5,000 nt of DNA, taken from positions 38,803 through 43,802 of the forward strand of contig DAAV01000095.1 in the NCBI GenBank assembly GCA_001701295.1, given 5' to 3'. The position numbers were made by a program, and so were the translations under genes. The first letter of the stretch is position 1; the number at the start of each line of letters is the position of its first letter. The notes beneath the pieces are model-generated. The model ran no database searches. It was not told where the DNA came from and saw nothing but the letters and a program-made list of their open reading frames with translations. Positions 1-5,000 of this stretch are shown here, one piece after another. The DNA comes from Bacteroidales bacterium H10. GTDB taxonomy: Bacteria > Bacteroidota > Bacteroidia > Bacteroidales > Muribaculaceae.

Positions 1-1
1 C

Positions 2-223
2 TTCGACAAGTTCAAGGGCGGTCCTGTCGGACTGACGACCATCGGTACGGCCATAGGCGAGGATCCGGGCACCATCGAGGAGGTATATGAGCCATTCCTG
101 ATAAAGGAGGGCTTTCTGAAGCGCACTCCCCGCGGCCGGGAGGTAACGGAACTCGCCTATCGTCATCTGGGACGCCTCGGCGATCTGCCGGCCGCATCCC
201 AGCCCACCCTCTTCGACCTCTGA
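2..223 (+). CDS. ruvB: RuvB Holliday-junction branch-migration helicase, C-terminal part (5' end outside window)
   Basis: This is the last 73 codons of RuvB, the AAA+ motor that with RuvA drives branch migration of Holliday junctions in recombinational repair. The visible part is the C-terminal winged-helix DNA-binding domain. It carries the characteristic stretch [15 protein letters not shown] at residues 7-21 of the fragment, then [20 protein letters not shown] and the PRGR turn, near-identical in my memory to other Bacteroidota RuvB proteins. The Walker motifs and sensor regions lie upstream of the window. The protein ends in a short tail, QPTLFDL, followed by TGA at 221-223. The next gene, a flippase, is on the same strand 181 nt away across two hairpin repeats, so co-transcription is possible but not shown. 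The family assignment is firm; only the length of the missing part is unknown. Confidence 0.95.
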   Translation, partial: FDKFKGGPVGLTTIGTAIGEDPGTIEEVYEPFLIKEGFLKRTPRGREVTELAYRHLGRLGDLPAASQPTLFDL

Positions 224-248
224 CCCCGCGCGCAGCGCAGCCCCCTGC

Positions 249-278
249 CGGAGCAGCGCCTCTCCAAGGCGGTGAAAG
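249..278 (+). repeat. Dispersed 30-nt hairpin repeat, copy 1
   Basis: First of four copies in this window of a 30-nt element. It begins CGGAGCAG, continues through a hairpin core and ends GGTGAAAG. In this copy the core has one change (CCAAGG instead of CCGAGG), so the stem shrinks to five pairs, CGCCT (257-261) with AGGCG (267-271), around the loop CTCCA. It lies 25 nt after the ruvB stop. No T-run follows the stem, so it is not a classical terminator. Its role is unknown. Confidence 0.85.
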
Positions 279-300
279 ATCAAACCCTAACCGCTCTACC

Positions 301-330
301 GGGAGCAGCGCCTCTCCGAGGCGTTGAAAG
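301..330 (+). repeat. Dispersed 30-nt hairpin repeat, copy 2
   Basis: Second copy, same orientation, starting 52 nt after the start of copy 1 and 75 nt before the flippase start codon. The full six-pair stem is present: CGCCTC (309-314), loop TCC, GAGGCG (318-323). It differs from the window consensus at the first base (G for C) and in the 3' part (GTTGAAAG for GGTGAAAG). The two copies are separated by unrelated sequence (279-300), so this is a pair of neighbouring insertions or a diverged duplication rather than a tight tandem array. Confidence 0.85.
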
Positions 331-334
331 TAAC

Positions 335-359
335 CTGATTTCCGAATCCTCCGAATCAG
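335..359. repeat. Small direct and inverted repeat upstream of the flippase gene
   Basis: TCCGAATC occurs twice, at 341-348 and 350-357, with a period of 9 nt. Overlapping these, CTGATT (335-340) and AATCAG (354-359) form an inverted repeat with a 13-nt spacer. It sits 45-70 nt upstream of the flippase ATG, where an operator or 5' UTR structure could lie. No matching promoter boxes with correct spacing were found nearby. The repeat itself is plain to see; any regulatory role is a guess. Confidence 0.4.
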
Positions 360-404
360 ATTCTCTTATACGTTAAGACGTTTTAAATTCAAACATTCTC
401 TAAA

Positions 405-1925
405 ATGGCAGGAATAAAAACTTTAGCCAAAGAAACAGCCGTCTACGGCCTCAGCAGCATCATCGGACGTTTTCTCAACTGGTGTCTCGTCCCGCTATAC
501 GTCTACCTTTTCCCTACCGAAGAATACGGCATCGTCAGTTACCTCTACAGCTTTACCGCCGTCGCGCTTGTCATCCTCAATTATGGCATGGAGACGGGCT
601 TCTTCCGCTTCGCCAATAAGGAACCGGATCCGGAACGTGTCTATACAACCTCTCTGATCTCTGTCGGCACCACATCGGCCCTGTTCGTCATCCTGTTGTC
701 GCTGTTGCTTCATCCGGTTGCGGACGCCATGCTTCTTCCCCGTCATGCCGGATATGTCTGGATGCTTGGTTTCACCGTAGCGATCGATGCGTTCTCGAAT
801 CTTCCTTTCGCCTGGCTGCGCTTCAAAAAGAAGGCGTTCCGGTTCGCCGGCATAAAACTTCTGAACGTAGCGCTCAACATAGCCCTGAATCTGATTTTCC
901 TGCTCGCTTGCCCCGCTCTGATGAAATATGCGCCCGGAACGGTAGCATGGTTCTACGAGCCGTTGGGAGGCGAAGCTTTCGGCATAGGATGGATATTTCT
1001 CGCAAACGTGATCTCGTCGGTGGTCGTACTTCTCTGTCTCCTACCCGAACTGACCGGACGCCGATACTCGTTCGATGGTCCGTTGCTCCGCCGCATGCTT
1101 TCCTACAGCTGGCCGCTGCTGATCCTCGGCGTCGCCGGAATACTTAGCCAGAACATGGGACAGATCATCATCCCCTACCTCTTCAAAGGACAGGAAGAAG
1201 CTGCACGATCCATGGTCGGCATATACGGTGCGAACATCAAGATCTCGATTGTCATGGTCATGTTCACCCAGGCGTTCCGCTACGCCTACGAACCGTTCAT
1301 TTTCGCCCAGGCCAAGGGAGAGGGTGAGTCTAAGAAACAGGCGTATTGCGATGCCATGAAATTCTTCGTCATTTTCGGACTGTTCATCTTCCTCGGGGTG
1401 ATGTATTTCCTTCCTGTGCTGAAACATTTCGTGGCACCCGCCTACTGGTCTGGATTGCGCGTTGTGCCTATAATGATGGCAGCCGAACTCTGTTTCGGAA
1501 TTTTTTTCAACCTGTCGCTGTGGTACAAGCTTACCGACCGCACGCAGTGGGGCATGTACATGTCGCTGATATGCTTCGTCCTGATGCTCGGGCTCAACGT
1601 CTGGTTCGTGACAGCCATAGGAATACCCGATGGCTACCTCGGCTCCGCATGGGCCGCGCTGGGGAGTTATTTTGCAGTGATGGTCATATCCTACTTTGTC
1701 GGACGCCATTATTATCCGCTGCCATATCAGGTAGGTCGGCTTGCGCTCTACACATTGCTTGCCGCTGTCCTATACGCCGGAGGCATGTGGATCGAACCGT
1801 TTTTCCCGGCATGGCTGCTTTACACAACACGCATAATTATGCTTGTAATTTATCTCGGCGTGATCTGTTCATTCGAGGAGGTACCCCGCATCTCTCCCCT
1901 GCTGCGCAGACTCCGCCATAAATAA
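405..1925 (+). CDS. Polysaccharide/oligosaccharide flippase-type membrane protein (MOP superfamily, Wzx-like)
   Basis: A 506-residue integral membrane protein of the MOP exporter superfamily, the group of Wzx-type flippases that move lipid-linked sugars across the inner membrane for LPS, capsule or other glycans. Hydrophobic segments are visible at roughly residues 12-34, 42-62, 82-103, 116-136, 149-169, 192-213, 232-250, 272-290, 317-337, 351-373, 383-404, 412-432, 445-462 and 468-488. That is about 14 helices, as usual for the family. The basic loop LRFKKKAFRF (138-147) and the motif FRYAYEPF (291-298) are familiar from Bacteroidales lipopolysaccharide biosynthesis proteins. The N-terminus MAGIKTLAKETAVYGLSSI is a typical start, and ATG 405 follows an A-rich stretch with no strong Shine-Dalgarno sequence. 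The carried sugar cannot be deduced, because no glycosyltransferases lie nearby. The last residues (about 489-506) are basic and probably cytoplasmic. Confidence 0.85.
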   Translation: MAGIKTLAKETAVYGLSSIIGRFLNWCLVPLYVYLFPTEEYGIVSYLYSFTAVALVILNYGMETGFFRFANKEPDPERVYTTSLISVGTTSALFVILLSLLLHPVADAMLLPRHAGYVWMLGFTVAIDAFSNLPFAWLRFKKKAFRFAGIKLLNVALNIALNLIFLLACPALMKYAPGTVAWFYEPLGGEAFGIGWIFLANVISSVVVLLCLLPELTGRRYSFDGPLLRRMLSYSWPLLILGVAGILSQNMGQIIIPYLFKGQEEAARSMVGIYGANIKISIVMVMFTQAFRYAYEPFIFAQAKGEGESKKQAYCDAMKFFVIFGLFIFLGVMYFLPVLKHFVAPAYWSGLRVVPIMMAAELCFGIFFNLSLWYKLTDRTQWGMYMSLICFVLMLGLNVWFVTAIGIPDGYLGSAWAALGSYFAVMVISYFVGRHYYPLPYQVGRLALYTLLAAVLYAGGMWIEPFFPAWLLYTTRIIMLVIYLGVICSFEEVPRISPLLRRLRHK

Positions 1926-1993
1926 TCCTACCGCCGCCTCGAAAAGCATACCGGAGTCCGACCGCATAGCACTCCAATCAGGGCAGCGCCAGT

Positions 1994-2023
1994 CGGAGCA
2001 GCGCCTCTCCGAGGCGGTGAATA
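1994..2023 (+). repeat. Dispersed 30-nt hairpin repeat, copy 3
   Basis: Third copy, in the 126-nt gap between the converging flippase and lysA genes. The stem is perfect: CGCCTC (2002-2007), loop TCC, GAGGCG (2011-2016). The match to copy 4 extends four bases to the left (CAGT, from 1990), giving 32 identical bases (1990-2021). The position between two converging genes would suit a bidirectional terminator. However, neither strand shows a T-run directly after the stem, so intrinsic termination is not supported. Confidence 0.85.
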
Positions 2024-2051
2024 AAAAGTGTTATGACAGTGATAATTAGCG

Positions 2052-3230
2052 TCACTTAGCCACGCACGTCTTGTCCCCGCGTATATACACACTGCCCGGA
2101 AGACTGCGCATGTTGTAATTGCTCGCCATGCTCTCTCCATACGCGCCGGCGCTGCGGAATGCGATAAGATCGCCGCGTCGTGACACCAGCATCCGCTCAT
2201 CTCTTGCAAATATATCGGCCGACTCGCATATCGGTCCGACAACATCATAGATCTCCGTAGCTGTCTCTCCCCTCCGGGCTGCCGAAAGATTCTCGATCGC
2301 ATGATGCGCGCCGTATAGCGCCGGTCGAAGCAGGTCCGACATTCCTCCGTCCACAATAAGGAATTTCTTGCCTATGCCATGCTTGACATAGATCACCCGG
2401 GTCAGAAGTGAACCGCACTGCGCCACTACCGAGCGGCCAGGCTCAAAACAGACTCTCTGCCCCTCGCGCAGGGGCAGATGGCGCTTGAACACGTCGAAAT
2501 AAGACCGGAAGTCTGCTATCGGAGCCGCGTCCGGATCTTCATAGTCTATCCCGAGGCCTCCTCCAACATCAATGACCTTTACTTCCAGTCCCGCGGCTTC
2601 CACACGCGCCTGAAGCTCCATTATCCTTTGGCATAAAAGTTTAAAAGGCTCCATTGTCGTGATCTGCGACCCGATATGGAAATGCAGCCCTCTGAACTCA
2701 AGTTCCGGACTCGACAGCACGATTCCTATTGCATCGTCCAGACGGCGCATGTCGATTCCGAACTTGTTTTCGGCGATGCCGGTGGTGATATAGTGGTGAG
2801 TATGGGCGTCGATGTCCGGGTTGATTCTGAACAGGACTCTCGCCCTGCGTCCGCATTCGCGCGCTATGCCGGCTATGATCTCAAGTTCCTCCACCGATTC
2901 GACGTTGAACGCGCCAATGCCGGCCTCTATGCCGTAACGGATTTCTTGGTCGGTCTTGCCTACGCCCGCATATGATATTGTCTCGGGTGCGAAGCCGCAC
3001 TCGATGGCGGCACGTATTTCTCCGCCGCTCACACAGTCCGCGCCGAAGCCGGCGCGAGCCACTGTGCGCAATATCTCGGGATTGCCGTTGGCCTTCACCG
3101 CATAGTGGGCGCTGTAGGGATAGCCTTCCATACAGCTGTTGATCTCATCGAGCGTCCTGCTCAGGAGCTCCATGTCGTAGCAATAACAGGGCGTCGATAT
3201 TCCCTCAGCTTCACTGATAGCTGTTTTCAT
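2052..3230 (-). CDS. lysA: Diaminopimelate decarboxylase
   Basis: This cytoplasmic PLP enzyme decarboxylates meso-2,6-diaminopimelate to L-lysine, the last step of the pathway. It is a full-length fold-type III decarboxylase of 392 residues. The N-terminal barrel holds the Schiff-base lysine in YAVKAN (K46), HIGSQI (185-190) and the phosphate-binding glycine loop GGGLGI (223-228), followed by EPGRSVV (263-269). The C-terminal sheet domain has GPICESADIF (332-341), with the active-site cysteine C335 supplied across the dimer, and AGAYGESMASNYN (361-373), with the PLP-contacting tyrosine Y364. All key residues are intact. Its ATG overlaps the lysC stop codon in ATGA (3227-3230), and the purine-rich end of lysC (AGAAGAGAA) can serve as ribosome entry, so translation is probably coupled. 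It converges with the flippase gene. Related arginine or ornithine decarboxylases are less likely given the ESADIF motif and the lysC partner. Confidence 0.97.
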   Translation of the reverse strand: MKTAISEAEGISTPCYCYDMELLSRTLDEINSCMEGYPYSAHYAVKANGNPEILRTVARAGFGADCVSGGEIRAAIECGFAPETISYAGVGKTDQEIRYGIEAGIGAFNVESVEELEIIAGIARECGRRARVLFRINPDIDAHTHHYITTGIAENKFGIDMRRLDDAIGIVLSSPELEFRGLHFHIGSQITTMEPFKLLCQRIMELQARVEAAGLEVKVIDVGGGLGIDYEDPDAAPIADFRSYFDVFKRHLPLREGQRVCFEPGRSVVAQCGSLLTRVIYVKHGIGKKFLIVDGGMSDLLRPALYGAHHAIENLSAARRGETATEIYDVVGPICESADIFARDERMLVSRRGDLIAFRSAGAYGESMASNYNMRSLPGSVYIRGDKTCVAK

Positions 3231-4552
3231 TTCTCTTCTCTTTTTACGAACAGGGTATTGCTGAGTTCTCTCAGCGCATGAATCTTGTCTTCTTTTCTAA
3301 CCAGAAAAGATATGTTATAGTTGCTTCCTCCGTAAGAAATCATCCTCACCGAAATGTCGCGCAGGGCGTCGAGCACAGCCGCCTCGAAGCCTCGGTTACG
3401 CCAGTCGAGATCACCGACCACACAGATTATCACCATATCCGGGTCCACCGACACTGTGCCGAGACATCCCAGTTCCTCCACTATGGCGTCAAGCTCAGAA
3501 TCATTATCCACAGTCACCGATACCCCGACTTCCGATGTCGTGATCATGTCGATCGGCGTGCGGTGTCGTTCAAACACCTCGAACACTTTCTTCAGGAACC
3601 CGTAAGCGAGGAGCATGCGCGAGGACTTTATCTTGATAGCGGTGATGCCGTCTTTGGCGGCCACGGCCTTTATGTCGTTGCCGCGCAGATTGCAGTCTAT
3701 CAGGGTGCCTTCGGCCGAGGGGTCCATCGTATTGAGCAGACGGACGGGGATATTTGCCTTTCTTGCGGGAAGTATGCAGGTGGGATGAAGTATCTTGGCT
3801 CCGAAATACGCGAGCTCCGCCGCCTCCTCGAAATGCAGGTTGTGCACCGGTTCGGTTCCCTCCACATATCTCGGATCATTATTGTGCATCCCGTCGATAT
3901 CAGTCCATATCTCGACTTCTTCGGCGTGTGCGGCGACTCCGACGAGCGATGCCGTATAGTCGCTGCCGCCGCGTTCCAGATTGTCGGTCTGCCCGTAACT
4001 GTCACGGCATATGAAACCTTGCGTGATGTAGACTTCCGCATCGGGATTCGCGGCGATCATATCGCCGAGCCGGTTCTCTATATAGGCCATATCAGGTTCG
4101 CCGCGCTCATCTTTGCGCATGAAGTCAAGAGCCGGAAGAAGCACGCTGCGCACACCTGACTCAAGCATCTTGAGATGTACCATATTGGTCGACAGCAGTT
4201 CCCCCGTGGCTACAATCTCCTTTTCCGAGCGGGGAGTGGGATCGGCGGCGACAGTCCTCATAAGAGACGCAAATATGGAATCGATTGTCTGACCGGCAGC
4301 CTGCCGGTATTCTTCCGTATCGTACAGAGCGACGATCACCTCGTCATACCTCTCTTTCAACGCCTTTGTCTTGGCGACTGCCATACCGTCGCGCGCGGAC
4401 AATGAAGAGGCGATATCAAGCAACGAGTTTGTAGTGCCGCTCATGGCGGAAAGCACGACTATGTTCCTACCTCTTTTACTGACGAGAGCCACGACATCGC
4501 GCATACGGTCTGCGGATCCGACTGATGTCCCTCCGAATTTCAAAACTTTCAT
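3227..4552 (-). CDS. lysC: Aspartate kinase with tandem ACT domains (monofunctional, lysine-sensitive type)
   Basis: This cytoplasmic enzyme phosphorylates L-aspartate with ATP to 4-phospho-aspartate, the entry step to lysine/DAP, threonine and methionine. The 441-residue length fits a monofunctional aspartokinase; no homoserine dehydrogenase domain follows. The kinase domain (about 1-285) starts KFGGTSV with catalytic K5, then ATGELLST (E118), ERGGSDYTASL (R194, D198) and IWTDIDGMHNNDPR (215-228), and ends with FGAKILHP (250-257). Two ACT domains follow (about 302-375 and 376-441). TTSEVGVSVT (338-347) and RMISYGGSNYNISFLV (403-418) match the lysine-binding region of E. coli LysC, so feedback by lysine is inferred. 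It is the first gene of the operon and overlaps lysA by 4 nt. The start MKVLKFGGTSVG is standard; upstream is A-rich without a clear Shine-Dalgarno sequence. Overlapping open frames on the opposite strand are shadows. Confidence 0.97.
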   Translation of the reverse strand: MKVLKFGGTSVGSADRMRDVVALVSKRGRNIVVLSAMSGTTNSLLDIASSLSARDGMAVAKTKALKERYDEVIVALYDTEEYRQAAGQTIDSIFASLMRTVAADPTPRSEKEIVATGELLSTNMVHLKMLESGVRSVLLPALDFMRKDERGEPDMAYIENRLGDMIAANPDAEVYITQGFICRDSYGQTDNLERGGSDYTASLVGVAAHAEEVEIWTDIDGMHNNDPRYVEGTEPVHNLHFEEAAELAYFGAKILHPTCILPARKANIPVRLLNTMDPSAEGTLIDCNLRGNDIKAVAAKDGITAIKIKSSRMLLAYGFLKKVFEVFERHRTPIDMITTSEVGVSVTVDNDSELDAIVEELGCLGTVSVDPDMVIICVVGDLDWRNRGFEAAVLDALRDISVRMISYGGSNYNISFLVRKEDKIHALRELSNTLFVKREEK

Positions 4553-4580
4553 CTTATGTCTTTTTTACCTGTAAAAAATC

Positions 4581-4619
4581 AAAAAACAGCAACACCTATC
4601 GTAAACGTAGAGATAGTGG
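4581..4619 (-). promoter_or_regulatory. Weak hairpin followed by T-run in the lysC leader (possible attenuator)
   Basis: Read on the minus strand, CTATC (4616-4612) and GATAG (4600-4596) pair around an 11-nt loop. Two more pairs are possible beyond a bulged G. Six bases further on comes a T6 run (4586-4581), and a second T6 run lies at 4578-4573. A hairpin followed by T's just before a biosynthetic gene is the shape of a transcription attenuator. The stem is short and AT-rich and does not abut the T-run, so this may be no more than an AT-rich 5' UTR. Confidence 0.25.
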
Positions 4620-4623
4620 CAAA

Positions 4624-4669
4624 CAATATGGAGAAACATCCGGAAGCACCCTAACCGGATTGCATATTG
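4624..4669 (-). promoter_or_regulatory. Two-tier inverted repeat in the lysC leader
   Basis: Two nested perfect inverted repeats lie 72-117 nt upstream of the lysC start. The outer arms are CAATATG (4624-4630) and CATATTG (4663-4669), seven pairs. The inner arms are ATCCGG (4638-4643) and CCGGAT (4655-4660), six pairs, around an 11-nt loop. The arms are joined by an asymmetric internal loop of 7 nt on one side and 2 nt on the other. If transcribed from the promoter proposed at 4734-4765, this would fold as a 13-pair RNA element in the leader; as DNA it could instead be an operator. The arms are seen directly; the function is inferred. Confidence 0.5.
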
Positions 4670-4733
4670 CCCTTCCCGGCAACTTCCATTATTCAAAATA
4701 TATTATTCCATCTCAACGCATTGTCTACACCCG

Positions 4734-4765
4734 CAAAATAAGCGATAATAATTGACATATGCAAA
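4734..4765 (-). promoter_or_regulatory. Candidate Bacteroidales-type promoter for the lysC-lysA operon
   Basis: On the minus strand, TTTG (4765-4762) is followed after exactly 20 nt by TTATTTTG (4741-4734), which matches the Bacteroidales -7 consensus TAnnTTTG at seven of eight positions. The 19-21 nt spacing of these boxes is what the primary sigma factor of this group prefers. Transcription would start near 4728, giving a leader of about 175 nt before the lysC ATG. A second -7-like word, TACGTTTA (4609-4602), lies nearer the gene but lacks a -33 box at the right distance. Confidence 0.5.
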
Positions 4766-4854
4766 TAATTCCGACAGACACATCACATTCTGCCAATTTT
4801 CTATCCGATCATCCGACACTTCCCGCTCAGAGCCCCCTCAGTCAGATCATCAGT

Positions 4855-4884
4855 CGGAGCAGCGCCTCTCCGAGGCGGTGAAAA
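4855..4884 (+). repeat. Dispersed 30-nt hairpin repeat, copy 4
   Basis: Fourth copy, same orientation as the other three although the neighbouring operon runs the opposite way. It has the perfect stem CGCCTC (4863-4868), loop TCC, GAGGCG (4872-4877). Together with the preceding CAGT (4851-4854) it shares 32 identical bases with copy 3, about 2.86 kb away. It lies about 90 nt upstream of the proposed lysC promoter and so outside the leader transcript. Confidence 0.85.
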
Positions 4885-4931
4885 CCACTCTCCACAGCGG
4901 CGACTTATTCCCTTTGCGTAGCCTCCGCGCT

Positions 4932-4999
4932 CTCCGCGCCTTGGCGTGAGACCCACAAGCCTGCTTCGCAGGCCGACAACCTCACGCTAAGCCGCCAAG
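4932..4999. repeat. Large imperfect inverted repeat with inner hairpin, reaching the window edge
   Basis: The outer arms TTGGCGTGAG (4941-4950) and CTCACGCTAA (4981-4990) pair at all ten positions with one G-T wobble. Pairing continues imperfectly outward to about 4932/4999, with 15 Watson-Crick pairs and one wobble over 19 positions. Between the arms lies a second perfect hairpin, GCCTGC (4959-4964), loop TTC, GCAGGC (4968-4973). To the left, the run CTCCGCGCTCTCCGCGCC (4923-4940) shows internal repetition of CTCCGCG. The layout resembles REP-like palindromic intergenic elements. The right arm is cut by the window end, so the full size is unknown. Confidence 0.55.
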
Positions 5000-5000
5000 T

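Larger units (their letters stand above)
4553..5000. other. 448-nt region without a credible gene (lysC upstream region)
   Basis: No open frame here has a recognisable protein. The lysC-proximal part (4553 to about 4728) reads as an untranslated leader on the minus strand, with inverted repeats and two T6 runs. The middle (about 4681-4800) is AT-rich and contains the best promoter candidate. The right part (about 4800-5000) is GC-rich and made of repeats: one copy of the 30-nt hairpin repeat and a larger inverted repeat that appears to run off the window. I saw no lysine riboswitch (L-box), no tRNA and no insertion-sequence ends. Whether a gene starts beyond 5000 is unknown. Confidence 0.7.

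Noticed and set aside
249..330. The paired repeats 1 and 2 as a CRISPR array
   Set aside because: There are only two neighbouring copies with a 22-nt gap, the copies differ from each other, further copies are scattered kilobases away, and no cas genes are present.
367..376. A -7-like box (TACGTTAA) as promoter for the flippase gene
   Set aside because: Only six of eight positions match TAnnTTTG and no TTTG-type -33 box lies 19-21 nt upstream.
1041..1709. A 222-codon minus-strand open frame inside the flippase gene
   Set aside because: Its composition (many His, Glu, Gln, Asp) is that of the complement of a membrane-protein gene; the + strand frame is clearly the real one.
1994..2023. Repeat copy 3 as an intrinsic bidirectional terminator between converging genes
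   Set aside because: The stem is GC-rich but no T-run follows it on either strand, and identical copies occur where no termination is needed.
3278..4159. A 293-codon open frame on the + strand, antisense to lysC
   Set aside because: It lies entirely inside the well-supported lysC gene, is rich in His/Arg/Val as expected from reverse reading of a GC-biased gene, and resembles no family I know.
4565..4639. A 24-codon minus-strand frame in the lysC leader as a possible leader peptide
   Set aside because: It contains no lysine codons at all and no plausible ribosome-binding site, so it does not fit a lysine-responsive leader peptide; it overlaps the proposed structured region by chance.
4525..4755. 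A 76-codon + strand frame across the lysC start and leader
   Set aside because: It begins inside lysC on the opposite strand, has no recognisable domain and no promoter or ribosome-binding site.
4752..4757. TTGACA resembling a sigma-70 -35 box on the + strand
   Set aside because: Bacteroidales primary promoters do not use the TTGACA/TATAAT pair, and no downstream gene is visible in the window.

Overview
The window looks like an ordinary chromosomal stretch from a member of the Bacteroidales (Bacteroidota). The protein sequences read like that order, start codons lack strong Shine-Dalgarno sequences and instead follow A-rich stretches, and the best promoter candidate has the Bacteroidales form (TTTG, about 20 nt, then a TAnnTTTG-like box). 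The moderately GC-rich genes and abundant short hairpin repeats would suit a gut family such as Muribaculaceae, but I cannot fix the family from sequence alone.

Layout from left to right: (1) the 3' end of ruvB, the Holliday-junction branch-migration helicase, on the + strand (2-223). (2) A 181-nt gap with two copies of a 30-nt hairpin repeat and a small direct/inverted repeat. (3) A complete 506-residue polysaccharide/oligosaccharide flippase-type membrane protein on the + strand (405-1925). (4) A 126-nt convergent gap with a third copy of the repeat. (5) A minus-strand operon, lysC then lysA (4552 down to 2052), overlapping by ATGA. (6) A 448-nt region upstream of lysC without a credible gene. 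It holds a probable lysC promoter, a leader of about 175 nt with a two-tier inverted repeat, a fourth copy of the repeat, and a larger inverted repeat that appears to run off the right edge.

Functionally, lysC (aspartokinase, first step) and lysA (diaminopimelate decarboxylase, last step) bracket the DAP/lysine pathway, so their coupling supplies both peptidoglycan precursor and lysine. The aspartokinase keeps tandem ACT domains of the lysine-sensitive type. The flippase probably moves a lipid-linked sugar across the inner membrane and has no evident link to the lysine genes.

I see no defence system, mobile element, CRISPR array, tRNA or rRNA. The items worth a second look are non-coding: the same-orientation dispersed hairpin repeat (four copies, all intergenic) and the structured lysC leader with competing stems. 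The coding genes are standard housekeeping or envelope genes.
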